From the NCBI RefSeq assembly GCF_014384705.1, contig NZ_JACRSN010000020.1, positions 3,659-67,658 on the forward strand: a DNA stretch of 64,000 bases. Direction: 5' to 3'. A program made the position numbers and the translations under genes. Below are positions 1-8,667 of this stretch, piece by piece. Each line of letters starts with the position of its first letter. The first letter of the stretch is position 1. The DNA comes from Yeguia hominis (lineage in GTDB: Bacteria > Bacillota > Clostridia > Oscillospirales > Acutalibacteraceae). The notes below the pieces were generated by a model, which ran no database searches, was not told where the DNA came from, and was given only the letters and a program-made list of their open reading frames with translations.

Positions 1-334
1 CAAGCATCGCGCCGAATTTCAAGTTTTGATTGCAGAAAATACAGGGATTTGGCGTCCGCCCGGCAAGATATTCGGAAACAAACCGATCCACTACGGTTTT
101 TTCAAATAATTCCGTAAAATCGAGCGCCAGATGTTCGATGCCAATCCGCGCGGCAACTGCCCGTGCGTCCGCAAGATCCGCTGACGACGCACAGCCCCCT
201 GGGGCATTCCCCATCAGCGCAGCAGACCGCATCTGCAGGGTGACGCCTGTCACTTCATATCCATCGCGCTGTAATACAAGCGCTGCGGCGGAACTGTCCA
301 CTCCGCCGCTCATTCCCAATAACACTTTTTTCAT
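1..334 (-). CDS. mnmA: tRNA-specific 2-thiouridylase MnmA, N-terminal part
   Basis: The gene runs off the left edge; only the first 111 codons are present, read from an ATG at 334 on the minus strand. The product opens with MKKVLLGMSGGVDSSAAA, the PP-loop (SGGVDSS) that binds ATP, and later shows TPNPCIFCN, the conserved stretch of MnmA with the first catalytic cysteine. The family adenylates and thiolates U34 of Lys, Glu and Gln tRNAs in the cytoplasm. The adjacent acidic-protein gene upstream lies 87 bases away on the same strand, so cotranscription is possible. The identification is clear; the length and C-terminal part cannot be judged here. Confidence 0.93.
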   Translation of the reverse strand, partial: MKKVLLGMSGGVDSSAAALVLQRDGYEVTGVTLQMRSAALMGNAPGGCASSADLADARAVAARIGIEHLALDFTELFEKTVVDRFVSEYLAGRTPNPCIFCNQNLKFGAML

Positions 335-421
335 GAATGCGCTCAATCCAGAATTACAGAAGCCCGCCTGGCCGCTTTTGCATTTCTGGTTACTTTCTAA
401 TAGAATCCGGTTTTAAAGTTC

Positions 422-955
422 TTATGCCCAGGGGATCACTTCGTCGTCCGCATCGTCCGCCGCCTCTTTGGGAGACTCTTGCGTCTCCTCGGAAGCAGAA
501 GACGCGTCTGTTTCGGCATCTTCGGACTCTTCTGCAGCTTCTGTCGCATCGCCATCCAGAACGTCTTCTTCCGGCGTCAATTCGCTCATCGGCTCATACG
601 GATCCTCTTCGGCCGGAACCGGACATCCGACATCGTCTGCACCTGCAAGCGGATCCTCATCCTCTTTCAAAACAGCATCCGGCGCCAACAATTCTGTCAA
701 GCGCTGTCCCGCCCGGGCGAGCCGTTTATTTGCGCGGTCGGCAAGTTCGCAATAAAGCTCTGTATCTCCGTTTGTTTCATCGCGCAGGTTCTGATAGTAA
801 TACTTTCCGAGCGCAATATAAGCTCTTTCCGCGTTTTGTTCCTCAGCCTTGATCACAATCTTTACGCGGTTAATCAAAGCAGCCTTGCGGTTTCTCTCCA
901 CTACCGATTTAAAAGCATTGGAAACAGATCCGCCAATCGTATCAAAAAAGCTCAT
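422..955 (-). CDS. uncharacterised acidic cytoplasmic protein
   Basis: Encodes 177 residues from the ATG at 955, chosen because GGAGGG lies just upstream of it; a longer frame to 1024 lacks a ribosome site. The first 90 residues are amphipathic helix (starting MSFFDTIGGSVSNAFKSVVE, followed by a YIALGKYYYQNLRDE stretch). The last 80 are a very acidic, low-complexity Glu/Asp/Ala/Ser tail ending in EVIPWA. The N-terminal half resembles the helical start of Clostridial zinc-ribbon proteins, but no zinc ribbon cysteines are present. There is no signal peptide or membrane segment. The function is unknown. Confidence 0.75.
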   Translation of the reverse strand: MSFFDTIGGSVSNAFKSVVERNRKAALINRVKIVIKAEEQNAERAYIALGKYYYQNLRDETNGDTELYCELADRANKRLARAGQRLTELLAPDAVLKEDEDPLAGADDVGCPVPAEEDPYEPMSELTPEEDVLDGDATEAAEESEDAETDASSASEETQESPKEAADDADDEVIPWA

Positions 956-1040
956 AAAACCCTCCATACTCTGGCAGCTTGTTATTTTGAAAAATACGCT
1001 TTTGCTGCCCGGAAAGCGTATCATCCGTAGGATTATTTTT

Positions 1041-1069
1041 ATTATATCGCAAACCGGAATAAATTAACA
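1041..1069 (-). promoter_or_regulatory. sigma-A-type promoter for the acidic-protein gene
   Basis: On the minus strand a perfect TATAAT (1041-1046) is preceded at 17 bases by TGTTAA (1064-1069). It lies 86 bases upstream of the ATG at 955, the only gene it can serve directly. mnmA may be transcribed from it by readthrough. Confidence 0.6.
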
Positions 1070-1132
1070 GGCCTTTTTTTACAATTCATAAAACGCTCAT
1101 AATTTTTTGCTTTTCCCAGCACATCCGGCCGC

Positions 1133-1161
1133 AAAAAAGCCCGGCCGAAGCCGGGCTTTTT
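1133..1161 (-). terminator. bidirectional intrinsic terminator after the fucose-isomerase-like gene
   Basis: A GCCCGGC/GCCGGGC stem with CGAA tetraloop (1139-1156) is bounded by an A-run and a T-run. It lies 27 bases past the stop of the isomerase-like gene on the minus strand. Confidence 0.8.
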
Positions 1162-1187
1162 ATGATTCGCGCTTTCGAGCGTTCCTT

Positions 1188-2672
1188 TTATGCAAAGGGA
1201 TTTTCAGAAGGATACAGCATACCCTTCGGCTGGTTAAACGCAATATCGCCGATTCCGAGATACCTAAAGAGCGAGAAGAGCGCCTTGCCATAGTGACCGA
1301 ATGCAACCGCGCCATGGTGCGGATAGCGTTTTTCCACCAGAACATGGCGATAGAAGCGGCCCATCTCCGGAATTGCAAAGATTCCAATTCCGCCGAAAGA
1401 GTGCGGTGCAACCGGAAGAACTTCGCCCTGCGCAATATAAGCGGTCAGACGGGCATCGGCTGTTCCCTGCAGACGATAGAACGTAATATCGCCCGGAATA
1501 ATATCGCCTTCCAGCGTTCCGCGCGTAAAGTTCGGCTCTGCGCCGCCTTCCTGCAGACGGTTCATAATCAACTGGTAATTCAGCTTGCATCCGTCATTGA
1601 GCTTGCAGGCCGGAGTATTGCCGCAGTGGAAGCCCATAAAGGTATCCGAAAGCTGATAATTGTACTTGCCCTGGATTTCCGACTGATACAGGTTTGCCGG
1701 AACTGTATTGTTGATATCAAGCAGCGTCACCGCGTCGCCGGTGATGCAGGCGCCGATATACTCGCTCAGCGCACCGTAAATATCAACTTCGCAGGCCACC
1801 GGAATTCCGCGTGCGGTCAGGCGGCTGTTGACATAGCAGGGCTCAAATCCGAACTGCTCCGGAAAAGCCGGCCAACATTTATTGGCAAAGGCAACGTGTT
1901 CGCTGGCGCCGCGGTTCTTTTCCACCCAATCCAGAAGCGTCAGTTCATACTGCGCAAGACGCGTCAGGAAATCCGGATACTGGTTTCCGCTTCCCAGTTC
2001 CTGCGCCATATCTTTGACGACATCCGGAATCCGGGGATCGCCTTCGTGTGCTTTATAGGAAACGAGCAGATCCAATTCCGAATTCTCCTGCACTTCGATC
2101 CCGAGATCATAGAGCGGTTTAATCGGCGCATTGCAGGCAAAGAAATCATAAGGGCGCGGTCCGAACGTGAAGATTTTGAAAGACCGCAGGCCAAGAATGG
2201 CGCGGGCAACCGGAACGAATTCCGCAATCCGAACAGCGGCTTCTTCTGCTGTGCAGATCGGTTCTTCCGGAATAAAGGCCTTCGCATGGCGCAGTCCCAG
2301 ATTGTAGGAACAGTTCAGCATGCCGCAATATGCATCTCCGCGTCCGCTGATCAGATTGTTGTCTGCTTCCTCTGCAGAAGCGATGTACATGATCGGTCCG
2401 TCAAAATACCGCGGAATCATGGTTTCCGGAATTTCCGGACCAAAGTTGCCGAGCAGAACGACCAGTGCATTACATCCGGCGTCCGAAGCCTCTTTGACCG
2501 CGCTGAGCATATCCGTCTCATTTTCGACGGTATGCATTACTTCGCTGATACATCCTCCCGCAGCTTTCACCTGCTCCACGATTGCTTTTCTGCGACGTTC
2601 AGAAAGCGAAATCACAAAACAGTCGCGGCTGACGGCGATAATACCAAGTTTTACCTTTGGAATATTGTCCAT
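1188..2672 (-). CDS. L-fucose/L-arabinose isomerase family protein
   Basis: Encodes 494 residues; the start is the ATG at 2672 behind GGGAGGATT. The fold is that of the FucI/AraA ketol-isomerases. Likely metal ligands by position are Glu in ACEVDIYG, Asp in LLDINN and His in GFHCGN. The family converts an aldose to its ketose (fucose to fuculose, or arabinose to ribulose) with Mn2+ in the cytoplasm. It is shorter than E. coli FucI (about 590) and belongs to the divergent clade found next to deoxysugar genes in gut Firmicutes. It is a single-gene unit, but an eight-gene deoxysugar operon lies 2.2 kb downstream in coordinate terms and supplies the kinase and aldolase. The exact substrate (fucose or rhamnose) is not settled by the sequence. 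Confidence 0.8.
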   Translation of the reverse strand: MDNIPKVKLGIIAVSRDCFVISLSERRRKAIVEQVKAAGGCISEVMHTVENETDMLSAVKEASDAGCNALVVLLGNFGPEIPETMIPRYFDGPIMYIASAEEADNNLISGRGDAYCGMLNCSYNLGLRHAKAFIPEEPICTAEEAAVRIAEFVPVARAILGLRSFKIFTFGPRPYDFFACNAPIKPLYDLGIEVQENSELDLLVSYKAHEGDPRIPDVVKDMAQELGSGNQYPDFLTRLAQYELTLLDWVEKNRGASEHVAFANKCWPAFPEQFGFEPCYVNSRLTARGIPVACEVDIYGALSEYIGACITGDAVTLLDINNTVPANLYQSEIQGKYNYQLSDTFMGFHCGNTPACKLNDGCKLNYQLIMNRLQEGGAEPNFTRGTLEGDIIPGDITFYRLQGTADARLTAYIAQGEVLPVAPHSFGGIGIFAIPEMGRFYRHVLVEKRYPHHGAVAFGHYGKALFSLFRYLGIGDIAFNQPKGMLYPSENPFA

Positions 2673-2689
2673 AACAGAATCCTCCCTCA

Positions 2690-2750
2690 TACAAATTTGT
2701 ACGGACATCTTTTACTAGTTTATCATATACCAGAACTTGTGAAAAAGCAA
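2690..2750 (-). promoter_or_regulatory. promoter and 12-bp palindrome upstream of the isomerase gene
   Basis: Minus strand: -35 TTGCTT (2745-2750), 17-base spacer, -10 TATGAT (2722-2727). Between the expected start of transcription and the ribosome site is the perfect palindrome TACAAATTTGTA (2690-2701), a plausible repressor operator. It does not match the inverted repeats of the deoxysugar operon, so a different regulator is inferred. Confidence 0.55.
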
Positions 2751-2821
2751 TAGAAAATCCGGGATTATTTTCGGTATCTCGGCAGAGAATAGAAAAAAAG
2801 AATGAGAGAAGGCGATTTGTC

Positions 2822-3820
2822 TTGAAAAATGTGTTGGTGCTTTCAACCGGTGGAACCATCGTCTCCGAACCGGAAACCGGCGGTCTTGCGCCGCAGGCGG
2901 ATTCCGCAGAATTATTCCGGGCGTTGGAACCGTTGTCAAACCGATTTTCGATTACGCACCGGCAGATTCTGAATCTCGACAGCTCAAACATCCAGCCCGA
3001 AGAATGGATTCTGATTGCAAAGGAAATTGAGCGTGCACTTCCAAACTACGATGGCATTGTCGTGACCCATGGGACCGACACGATGGCCTATACCAGCGCC
3101 GCCGTCACCTTTATGCTGCGGAATCTGCACAAAAGCGTGGTATTCACCGGATCGCAAATTCCGCTTGCCTCTCCGCTGAGCGACGGACGCACCAATCTTG
3201 CAACTGCGTTTGCAGCCGTCGAAGCAGGTATCCCGGGCGTTAACCTTGCCTTCCATTACAAACTTATCAGCGGCTGCCGCGCTGTAAAAGTCCGCTCCAT
3301 GGGTCTCGATGCGTTTGCAAGCGTAAACTATCCCTATCGCGGGCGGATTTATGCGGACGGCGTTGCAATTGAGGACTTTGCGCAGAAGGACCGGCACCCG
3401 GATGCCAAAACCACGCTCGAGGCTGCACTCTGCAGCGCCGTATTTCTGCTGAAACTGTTCCCCGGAACCGACCCGCGTATTTTGGATTTGCTGCCGAAGC
3501 TGCATTGCAGGGGTCTTGTCCTCGAAACCTTTGGCGCCGGCGGACTGCATATTGCCCGGCGAGATCTCGTCGAGGGAATCCAAGCCCTTGTCGAGCGTGG
3601 CGTGGCCGTCGTCGTATGCAGCCAATGCCTCTACGATTGGAGCGATATTTCCATCTATCGCGTCGGAAAAGCGCTCGCCGACGCGGGCGTCATCGAGGGG
3701 CGGGATATGACAACGGAAGCTGCGGTAACCAAGCTGATGTGGGCACTCGGGAAAACCACGGATATTGCGGAAGTCCGAAAAATTTTCGCAACAGATTACG
3801 CAGGCGAAATTACGCTATAG
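2822..3820 (+). CDS. ansA: type I L-asparaginase
   Basis: Encodes 332 residues with a TTG start (2822) preceded by GAGAAGG at a normal distance. The N-terminal LSTGGTI carries the first catalytic Thr, and VVTHGTDTMAYT carries the second Thr-Asp pair typical of asparaginases; DGRTNL follows. With no signal peptide it is the cytoplasmic type that hydrolyses asparagine to aspartate and ammonia. It is divergent from the isomerase gene and followed, 110 bases on, by an UlaG-like hydrolase on the same strand. Length is usual for the family. Confidence 0.93.
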   Translation: MKNVLVLSTGGTIVSEPETGGLAPQADSAELFRALEPLSNRFSITHRQILNLDSSNIQPEEWILIAKEIERALPNYDGIVVTHGTDTMAYTSAAVTFMLRNLHKSVVFTGSQIPLASPLSDGRTNLATAFAAVEAGIPGVNLAFHYKLISGCRAVKVRSMGLDAFASVNYPYRGRIYADGVAIEDFAQKDRHPDAKTTLEAALCSAVFLLKLFPGTDPRILDLLPKLHCRGLVLETFGAGGLHIARRDLVEGIQALVERGVAVVVCSQCLYDWSDISIYRVGKALADAGVIEGRDMTTEAAVTKLMWALGKTTDIAEVRKIFATDYAGEITL

Positions 3821-3930
3821 GCGCAGAAAATCTTGTTTTTCAGAAGGTTGCGTACTATAATAAAATCACTTTCAGAAAACCGCGCATACGGCTGCTCTGC
3901 CTATGCAGATTCGATCATGGAAAGGTGTGT

Positions 3931-4710
3931 ATGTTTGTGATTCGTCTGACCTTCTGGGGACAGGCAGGATTCTGCCTGGAATATTCCAGCTCCCGCCTGA
4001 TCACGGATCCCTGTTTGAGCGATTATGTTGATCGCACGTGTTCTACAGAATCCGTCGTCTGGAAGCGCGCCTATGCGCCTCCCTGTACGCTTGCCGACCT
4101 TCGGCCGGATCTGATTCTGATTTCCCATGGCCATGGCGATCACCTCGACCCATGGACACTCTCTCCCTATTATCAGGCCGGCGGTACTGCCCGCATTGCA
4201 GTGCCTGCACCGGTCTCGGAACAGGCGCTTGCCTGTTCCGTTCCGGATTCGGCTTTGATTGCTGCCAAAGCGGAAGAAGCCTTCACGGAAGGTTCGTTTA
4301 CCGTTTTGCCGATTCCGTGCGCGCATACCGATCTGCACACGGATGAAAACGGAAACTATCAGGAACTTTCCTATCTCATTTCCTGTGGCGGCAAACGAAT
4401 CTTTTTCGGCGGAGACTTAAGTCTTTATGACGGCCTGACTGAACGCCTTGCCGAACTGCACCCGGACATTATGTTGCTTCCGGTAAACGGCCGGGATTAC
4501 TATCTTACTGCAGCAAATATTATCGGAAACACGAATTGCCGGGAAGCCGCCGAGCTCGCAAAACGCTGCAAGGCCGCCTGCTTGATTCCGATGCACCACG
4601 ATCTTTACGCCATCAACGGCTGCAGAGAGAACTGGGTTCGGGAAGCTGCTGCCGACGCCGGCGTTCCGGTCAGAATCCTCCGCTGCGGCGAACACATTGC
4701 GTTTTTTTGA
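3931..4710 (+). CDS. UlaG-like metallo-beta-lactamase-fold hydrolase
   Basis: Encodes 259 residues; the ATG at 3931 follows GGAAAGG. The core motif HGHGDHLDP provides the metal-binding His/Asp set, a later FFGGDLSLYD supplies the Asp of the fold, and IPMHHDLY the last His. This is the arrangement of the UlaG family (L-ascorbate-6-phosphate lactonase) and its relatives, cytoplasmic Mn- or Zn-dependent hydrolases of sugar-phosphate lactones. Lying between sugar-catabolic genes, a lactonase of a sugar pathway is a reasonable guess. The true substrate is unknown. Confidence 0.75.
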   Translation: MFVIRLTFWGQAGFCLEYSSSRLITDPCLSDYVDRTCSTESVVWKRAYAPPCTLADLRPDLILISHGHGDHLDPWTLSPYYQAGGTARIAVPAPVSEQALACSVPDSALIAAKAEEAFTEGSFTVLPIPCAHTDLHTDENGNYQELSYLISCGGKRIFFGGDLSLYDGLTERLAELHPDIMLLPVNGRDYYLTAANIIGNTNCREAAELAKRCKAACLIPMHHDLYAINGCRENWVREAAADAGVPVRILRCGEHIAFF

Positions 4711-4744
4711 GAAATCCAGGCACGCCGCATAGTCTTTTTCCACC

Positions 4745-4778
4745 AAAAAATGCCCTCCCATGCTGGGAGGGCATTTTT
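4745..4778. terminator. bidirectional intrinsic terminator between convergent genes
   Basis: A 10-bp stem TGCCCTCCCA/TGGGAGGGCA with a 3-base loop (4751-4773), with an A-run before and a T-run after. It ends the plus-strand hydrolase gene and also the eight-gene minus-strand deoxysugar operon whose last stop codon is at 4828. Confidence 0.9.
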
Positions 4779-4827
4779 GATTCCAGGCCCAAAATTCGCA
4801 TGCAAAAATTTGTTAAAGCCGGAATTT

Positions 4828-6090
4828 TCAGACCGATTTGGCGTTTGCAAGCAGATACCGTTCTGCTTCCGGGCACCACAGACCGTTATGCCGCGAGACA
4901 ATTTCATCCAGCGCTGCAAACAGCGGATCGGTTTTTCCGCATTCTGCAAAATCGGCAATTGCCGTGAGCGGAAGCTCGATGTGCGTATAAATCAGCTTCT
5001 TTCCGCCCGGGATCTTCGGCAGTGTCTTTGTGGTTTCCGGCACGCAGTTGAGTCCGCCGATGTGCGTAATCATAGAGGACGGATTGATCTTGCCTTCCGA
5101 CATCATGGACAACGCTTCAATCAGGTCGTCATTGTTTCCGCCGCTGTTGCCCGCAACGTGCGTAAAGAGATAATGCACATTGTAGAAGTTGAATTCCGCG
5201 GAGAACTGCGGATTGGTCGGGCCGGCGAAGAAATTGAGGCAGCCGTCCTGGCCGAGGATAGCGCTTCCCTGCTCTACAACCGGCTTGACCGGCGCATAGA
5301 CATACACGTCGTCATATCCGCCGTCTGCCAGTGCACGCAGTTCTGCGACAGGATCCGCATATTTTGAAGTATCGGTATAGACCAGCTTCACGCCGTTTTT
5401 GGCCGCTTCCTCCGGCGTATAGATTGACGCTGCGCGGGAAAGCCGGGCTTCATCGATGTCCGTCACCACAAGCAGAGACGGTCGACGGTCGCAGTGGATC
5501 GCATAATCAATCGCACCGAGGCCCATCGGGCCTGCTCCGGCGAGCAGTGCCATTTTGCCGCCTTCTTTGATGCCCATCTGGTGGACATAGCTGCCGGGTG
5601 CAGTGTGATAGTTTACATGGAATCCGCCGATGATGCAGCTGACCGGCTCCCCGAGCGAACCGCAATAATACGCTTCGCCGGTATATTTGAGCAGGCATCC
5701 GCGCTCCATAAATGCAGCAGGAATCACGACATAGGTCGCGTCGCCGCCGATATACGGGAAGGAATATCCCGGAGCTGCATGGACATTTTCCGGCAGGTTG
5801 ATCGCCGGCTGGATGGCAAATTTATCGCCGGGTGCATAATCGTTTTCCCAGCGTTTGCCGACCTTCAGAATTTCGCCGCAGAATTCATGTCCAATAATGA
5901 CCGGGTGCTCTGCAACGTCCGCCGGGACGCGCTTGTGCGCAGCGCCCTGGACGCAGGCCTTATAAGAGGACATGCAGATACTGTCGGAAACGACTTTTGC
6001 TAAAATTTCGTCGTCCTGCATCTCCGGCAGGTCAAATTCCTCAAGCCGCAAATCATTTGCACCGTAAATCCGAACTGCTTTCGTTTTCAA
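4828..6090 (-). CDS. zinc-type alcohol dehydrogenase, sorbitol/sorbose-phosphate reductase-like
   Basis: Encodes about 420 residues. The ATG at 6099 sits directly against AAAGG with no spacing; the TTG at 6090 has AAAGGATGG at a correct distance and is preferred. GHEFCGE is the medium-chain dehydrogenase zinc motif, and LLAGAGPMGLGAIDYA is the NAD(P)-binding Rossmann loop. The extra length over ordinary members (340-360) matches the SorE group (L-sorbose-1-phosphate reductase). It is the last gene of the deoxysugar operon, so reduction or oxidation of a pathway keto sugar or C3 product is likely. The precise substrate is not known. Confidence 0.8.
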   Translation of the reverse strand: MKTKAVRIYGANDLRLEEFDLPEMQDDEILAKVVSDSICMSSYKACVQGAAHKRVPADVAEHPVIIGHEFCGEILKVGKRWENDYAPGDKFAIQPAINLPENVHAAPGYSFPYIGGDATYVVIPAAFMERGCLLKYTGEAYYCGSLGEPVSCIIGGFHVNYHTAPGSYVHQMGIKEGGKMALLAGAGPMGLGAIDYAIHCDRRPSLLVVTDIDEARLSRAASIYTPEEAAKNGVKLVYTDTSKYADPVAELRALADGGYDDVYVYAPVKPVVEQGSAILGQDGCLNFFAGPTNPQFSAEFNFYNVHYLFTHVAGNSGGNNDDLIEALSMMSEGKINPSSMITHIGGLNCVPETTKTLPKIPGGKKLIYTHIELPLTAIADFAECGKTDPLFAALDEIVSRHNGLWCPEAERYLLANAKSV

Positions 6091-6117
6091 TGGAACCATC
6101 CTTTCTCTCTTTCCGAG

Positions 6118-8586
6118 TTATACACCGAGCTTGCTCTTGCGGAGCAGTTCCATGCTGGTGAAATTCTGTGTGGTTGTGTAGCCCGGAAGCGGGAGGATTT
6201 TCTCATGAATTGCGTCGAGAATCCATTCCGGCTGCGGGAAGAACTCGTGGTCGAATTCAAACGCCGGCGTAATCCAGTTTTTCGCACCGACAACCACCGG
6301 AGGTGCATCGAGATAATCAAAGGCAAGCTGCGTGATGTTTTCTGCCATATCGTTGAGAATATTTCCGCGCGTGCAGGCGTCGCTTGCCAGCACAATCCGG
6401 CCGGTCTTCTTCACGGATTCGACAACCTTTTCATAGTTAAACGGCACAATGCTGCGCGCGTCGATAATTTCCGCAGAAATTCCGTATTTCTCCTGAAGCT
6501 GATCCGCTGCCTTGATTGCCGTATACAGGGTAGAACCAATGGTCAGGATCGTAATGTCCTTCCCCTCTCTGCGGATTGCAGGCTCGCCAAACGGAACCTC
6601 GTAGGACTCCTTCGGCACGCCGTCCTTTACGAAACGCTCGCCCATATCATAAATACGCTGGCTCTCAAAGAACACCACCGGATCGGTTCCGTTGAGCGCT
6701 GCCGTCATTAGGCCCTTTGCATCATACGGCGTCGCCGGGAAAACAACCTTAAGACCCGGAATATGTGCGCAGAGCGCTGTCCAGTCCTGAGAATGCTGCG
6801 CGCCGTATTTGGAACCAACGGAAACACGCAAAACAACCGGCATTTTCAGGCCGCCCGCACTCATCGACTGCCATTTTGCAAGCTGGTTGAAGATTTCATC
6901 TCCGGCGCAGCCGATAAAGTCGCAATACATCAGCTCGACGATTGCACGGCCGCCCGCCATTCCGTATCCAACTGCCGTTCCGACAATCGCAGATTCGGAA
7001 ATCGGCGCATTAAAGAGCCGATGATGCGGAAGCGCTTCGGTCAATCCGCGGTATACCGCAAACGCGCCGCCCCAATCACGCACATCCTCACCGTAAGAAA
7101 TCAGGGTCGGATCGGTATAGTATTTATCAAAGATTGCTTCGAACAGGCCGTCGCGGATATTATAAAGCTTCAGCTTCGGAATTTCCTTGCCCTTCTCATC
7201 GTACGCGTACCGCGCGAGCGTCTGGATTTTCTTATAGCGCGGATTTTCCTCTTTTGGATGGTTGACCTCGCAGGGACGGTCGTCCATCTTCTCCACTTTC
7301 TGATTGGAGAACATGAATTTCTCGATGAAGTCCGGATGTTTTTTATAATCCGTGTACGGCGCAACCTCGAGATCAGAAGCCAGCATAAACATTCTCTTAT
7401 TGCGGTCAATTGCCTTATCGTGGATTGCGTCGACTTCTTCCTGCGTCGCCACGCCGGCGTCGACAATCTGCTTCGGGAAGACCGTCAGCGGGTCGTACTG
7501 CTGCCATGCCTCAAGCTCCTCGTTGGTACGGTAGGACATTGCGTCGGAGGTGGAGTGTCCGGTGAAGCGATACGTCACCATATCGAGCAGAACCGGGCCG
7601 TTTCCTGCCTTGATGTCCGCGATCTTTCTGCGGTATGCATCGATAACAGCCAGCGGATTCCAGCCGTTGACACGTTCTGCATTCATCTGATTTTCGGAGA
7701 TGCAGCCCAAACGCACCAGATCGCCGTATGCCATGGTCTCGCCCTTGGTCTGACCGCCCATGCCGTAGTGGTTGTTGCTGAAATTGAAGATCACCGGCAA
7801 ACCGCCCCGATAGCCATCTTCCCAAAGTTTTGTGAACTGCTGCATGGCAGCAAAGTTCATGGCCTCAAAAACCGGGCCGCGCGCAGCAGAACCGTCTCCC
7901 AGGTTCGCGACGACGACGCCGTCTTTTTTATTGCACTTTTTGTAAAGCGCCGCGCCGGTTGCAATCGGGCCGGAACCGCCGACGATTGCATTGTTCGGGA
8001 AAATTCCGAACGGCAGGAAGAATGCATGCATCGAGCCGCCCAGTCCGCGGGAGAACCCGCAGTCCTTCGCAAACAGTTCGCTCATAATTCCGAAAATGAA
8101 GAAGTCTTCCGCCTGCTCTTTGACGGTCTTTTCGCCGGAATATTTTTGGATAATGCCATAGTTGACGCCATCGTTAAAGCTCTTCATGATTTCAATGAGC
8201 TTCTCATCCGGCAGCTTCTTAATGGCGGAAAGGCCTTTTGCGATGACTTCGTGGTGGCTGCGGTGGCTGCCGAAGATCAGATCATCCACGCCGAGTGAAA
8301 AGGCTTCGCCGACTGCGGTCGCTTCCTGGCCTGCCGCAAGATGCGCCGGACCGGGATATGTAAATTCCTTATCATTGTAGTTGCCCTTTTGCTTGATGGT
8401 CATCAGCATGGTTTCAAATTCCCGAATGGAAACCATATCCTCATACATGCCGAGGAGCTCTTCTTTTGTAAAATTCTCTTTTTCTTCCGCCACTGTCTTG
8501 TTGTAATGGCAGACCGGAATGTCTTGCAGAACGATTTCGCGTTTTTCAAAGTTCTTTTCCGGATCGATGAACAGTGATTTTGGCAT
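6118..8586 (-). CDS. 2-oxoacid dehydrogenase E1, alpha and beta fused
   Basis: Encodes 822 residues; ATG at 8586 behind AGAGGA. Residues about 1-440 are the alpha half: thiamine diphosphate motif NLGDGSAARG to FNFSNNHYGMG, then the phosphorylation-loop-like RFTGHSTSDAMSYR. Residues about 475-820 are the beta half with YGEDVRDWGGAF, APISESAIVGTAVG and the closing transketolase C domain. Most bacterial branched-chain, acetoin or PDH alpha/beta enzymes are separate proteins, so this is a natural fusion. It decarboxylates a 2-oxoacid and passes the acyl group to the lipoyl arm of E2, encoded 1.5 kb upstream in the same operon. Whether the substrate is pyruvate, acetoin or a branched oxoacid cannot be read from the sequence; the C3 products of the operon favour pyruvate. 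Confidence 0.85.
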   Translation of the reverse strand: MPKSLFIDPEKNFEKREIVLQDIPVCHYNKTVAEEKENFTKEELLGMYEDMVSIREFETMLMTIKQKGNYNDKEFTYPGPAHLAAGQEATAVGEAFSLGVDDLIFGSHRSHHEVIAKGLSAIKKLPDEKLIEIMKSFNDGVNYGIIQKYSGEKTVKEQAEDFFIFGIMSELFAKDCGFSRGLGGSMHAFFLPFGIFPNNAIVGGSGPIATGAALYKKCNKKDGVVVANLGDGSAARGPVFEAMNFAAMQQFTKLWEDGYRGGLPVIFNFSNNHYGMGGQTKGETMAYGDLVRLGCISENQMNAERVNGWNPLAVIDAYRRKIADIKAGNGPVLLDMVTYRFTGHSTSDAMSYRTNEELEAWQQYDPLTVFPKQIVDAGVATQEEVDAIHDKAIDRNKRMFMLASDLEVAPYTDYKKHPDFIEKFMFSNQKVEKMDDRPCEVNHPKEENPRYKKIQTLARYAYDEKGKEIPKLKLYNIRDGLFEAIFDKYYTDPTLISYGEDVRDWGGAFAVYRGLTEALPHHRLFNAPISESAIVGTAVGYGMAGGRAIVELMYCDFIGCAGDEIFNQLAKWQSMSAGGLKMPVVLRVSVGSKYGAQHSQDWTALCAHIPGLKVVFPATPYDAKGLMTAALNGTDPVVFFESQRIYDMGERFVKDGVPKESYEVPFGEPAIRREGKDITILTIGSTLYTAIKAADQLQEKYGISAEIIDARSIVPFNYEKVVESVKKTGRIVLASDACTRGNILNDMAENITQLAFDYLDAPPVVVGAKNWITPAFEFDHEFFPQPEWILDAIHEKILPLPGYTTTQNFTSMELLRKSKLGV

Positions 8587-8667
8587 AATGATATCCTCTT
8601 TTCTTTCCTAGTTCATGGGTCCGGCGGCAAAACATCTGAATTTGCCGCCGCCTGCCCGGATTGCCTG

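Noticed and set aside
1107..2753. Long plus-strand frame opposite the isomerase gene
   Set aside because: Antisense shadow of a gene with clear family motifs and a good ribosome site.
6763..8298. 511-residue plus-strand frame opposite E1
   Set aside because: Antisense shadow of the E1 fusion.
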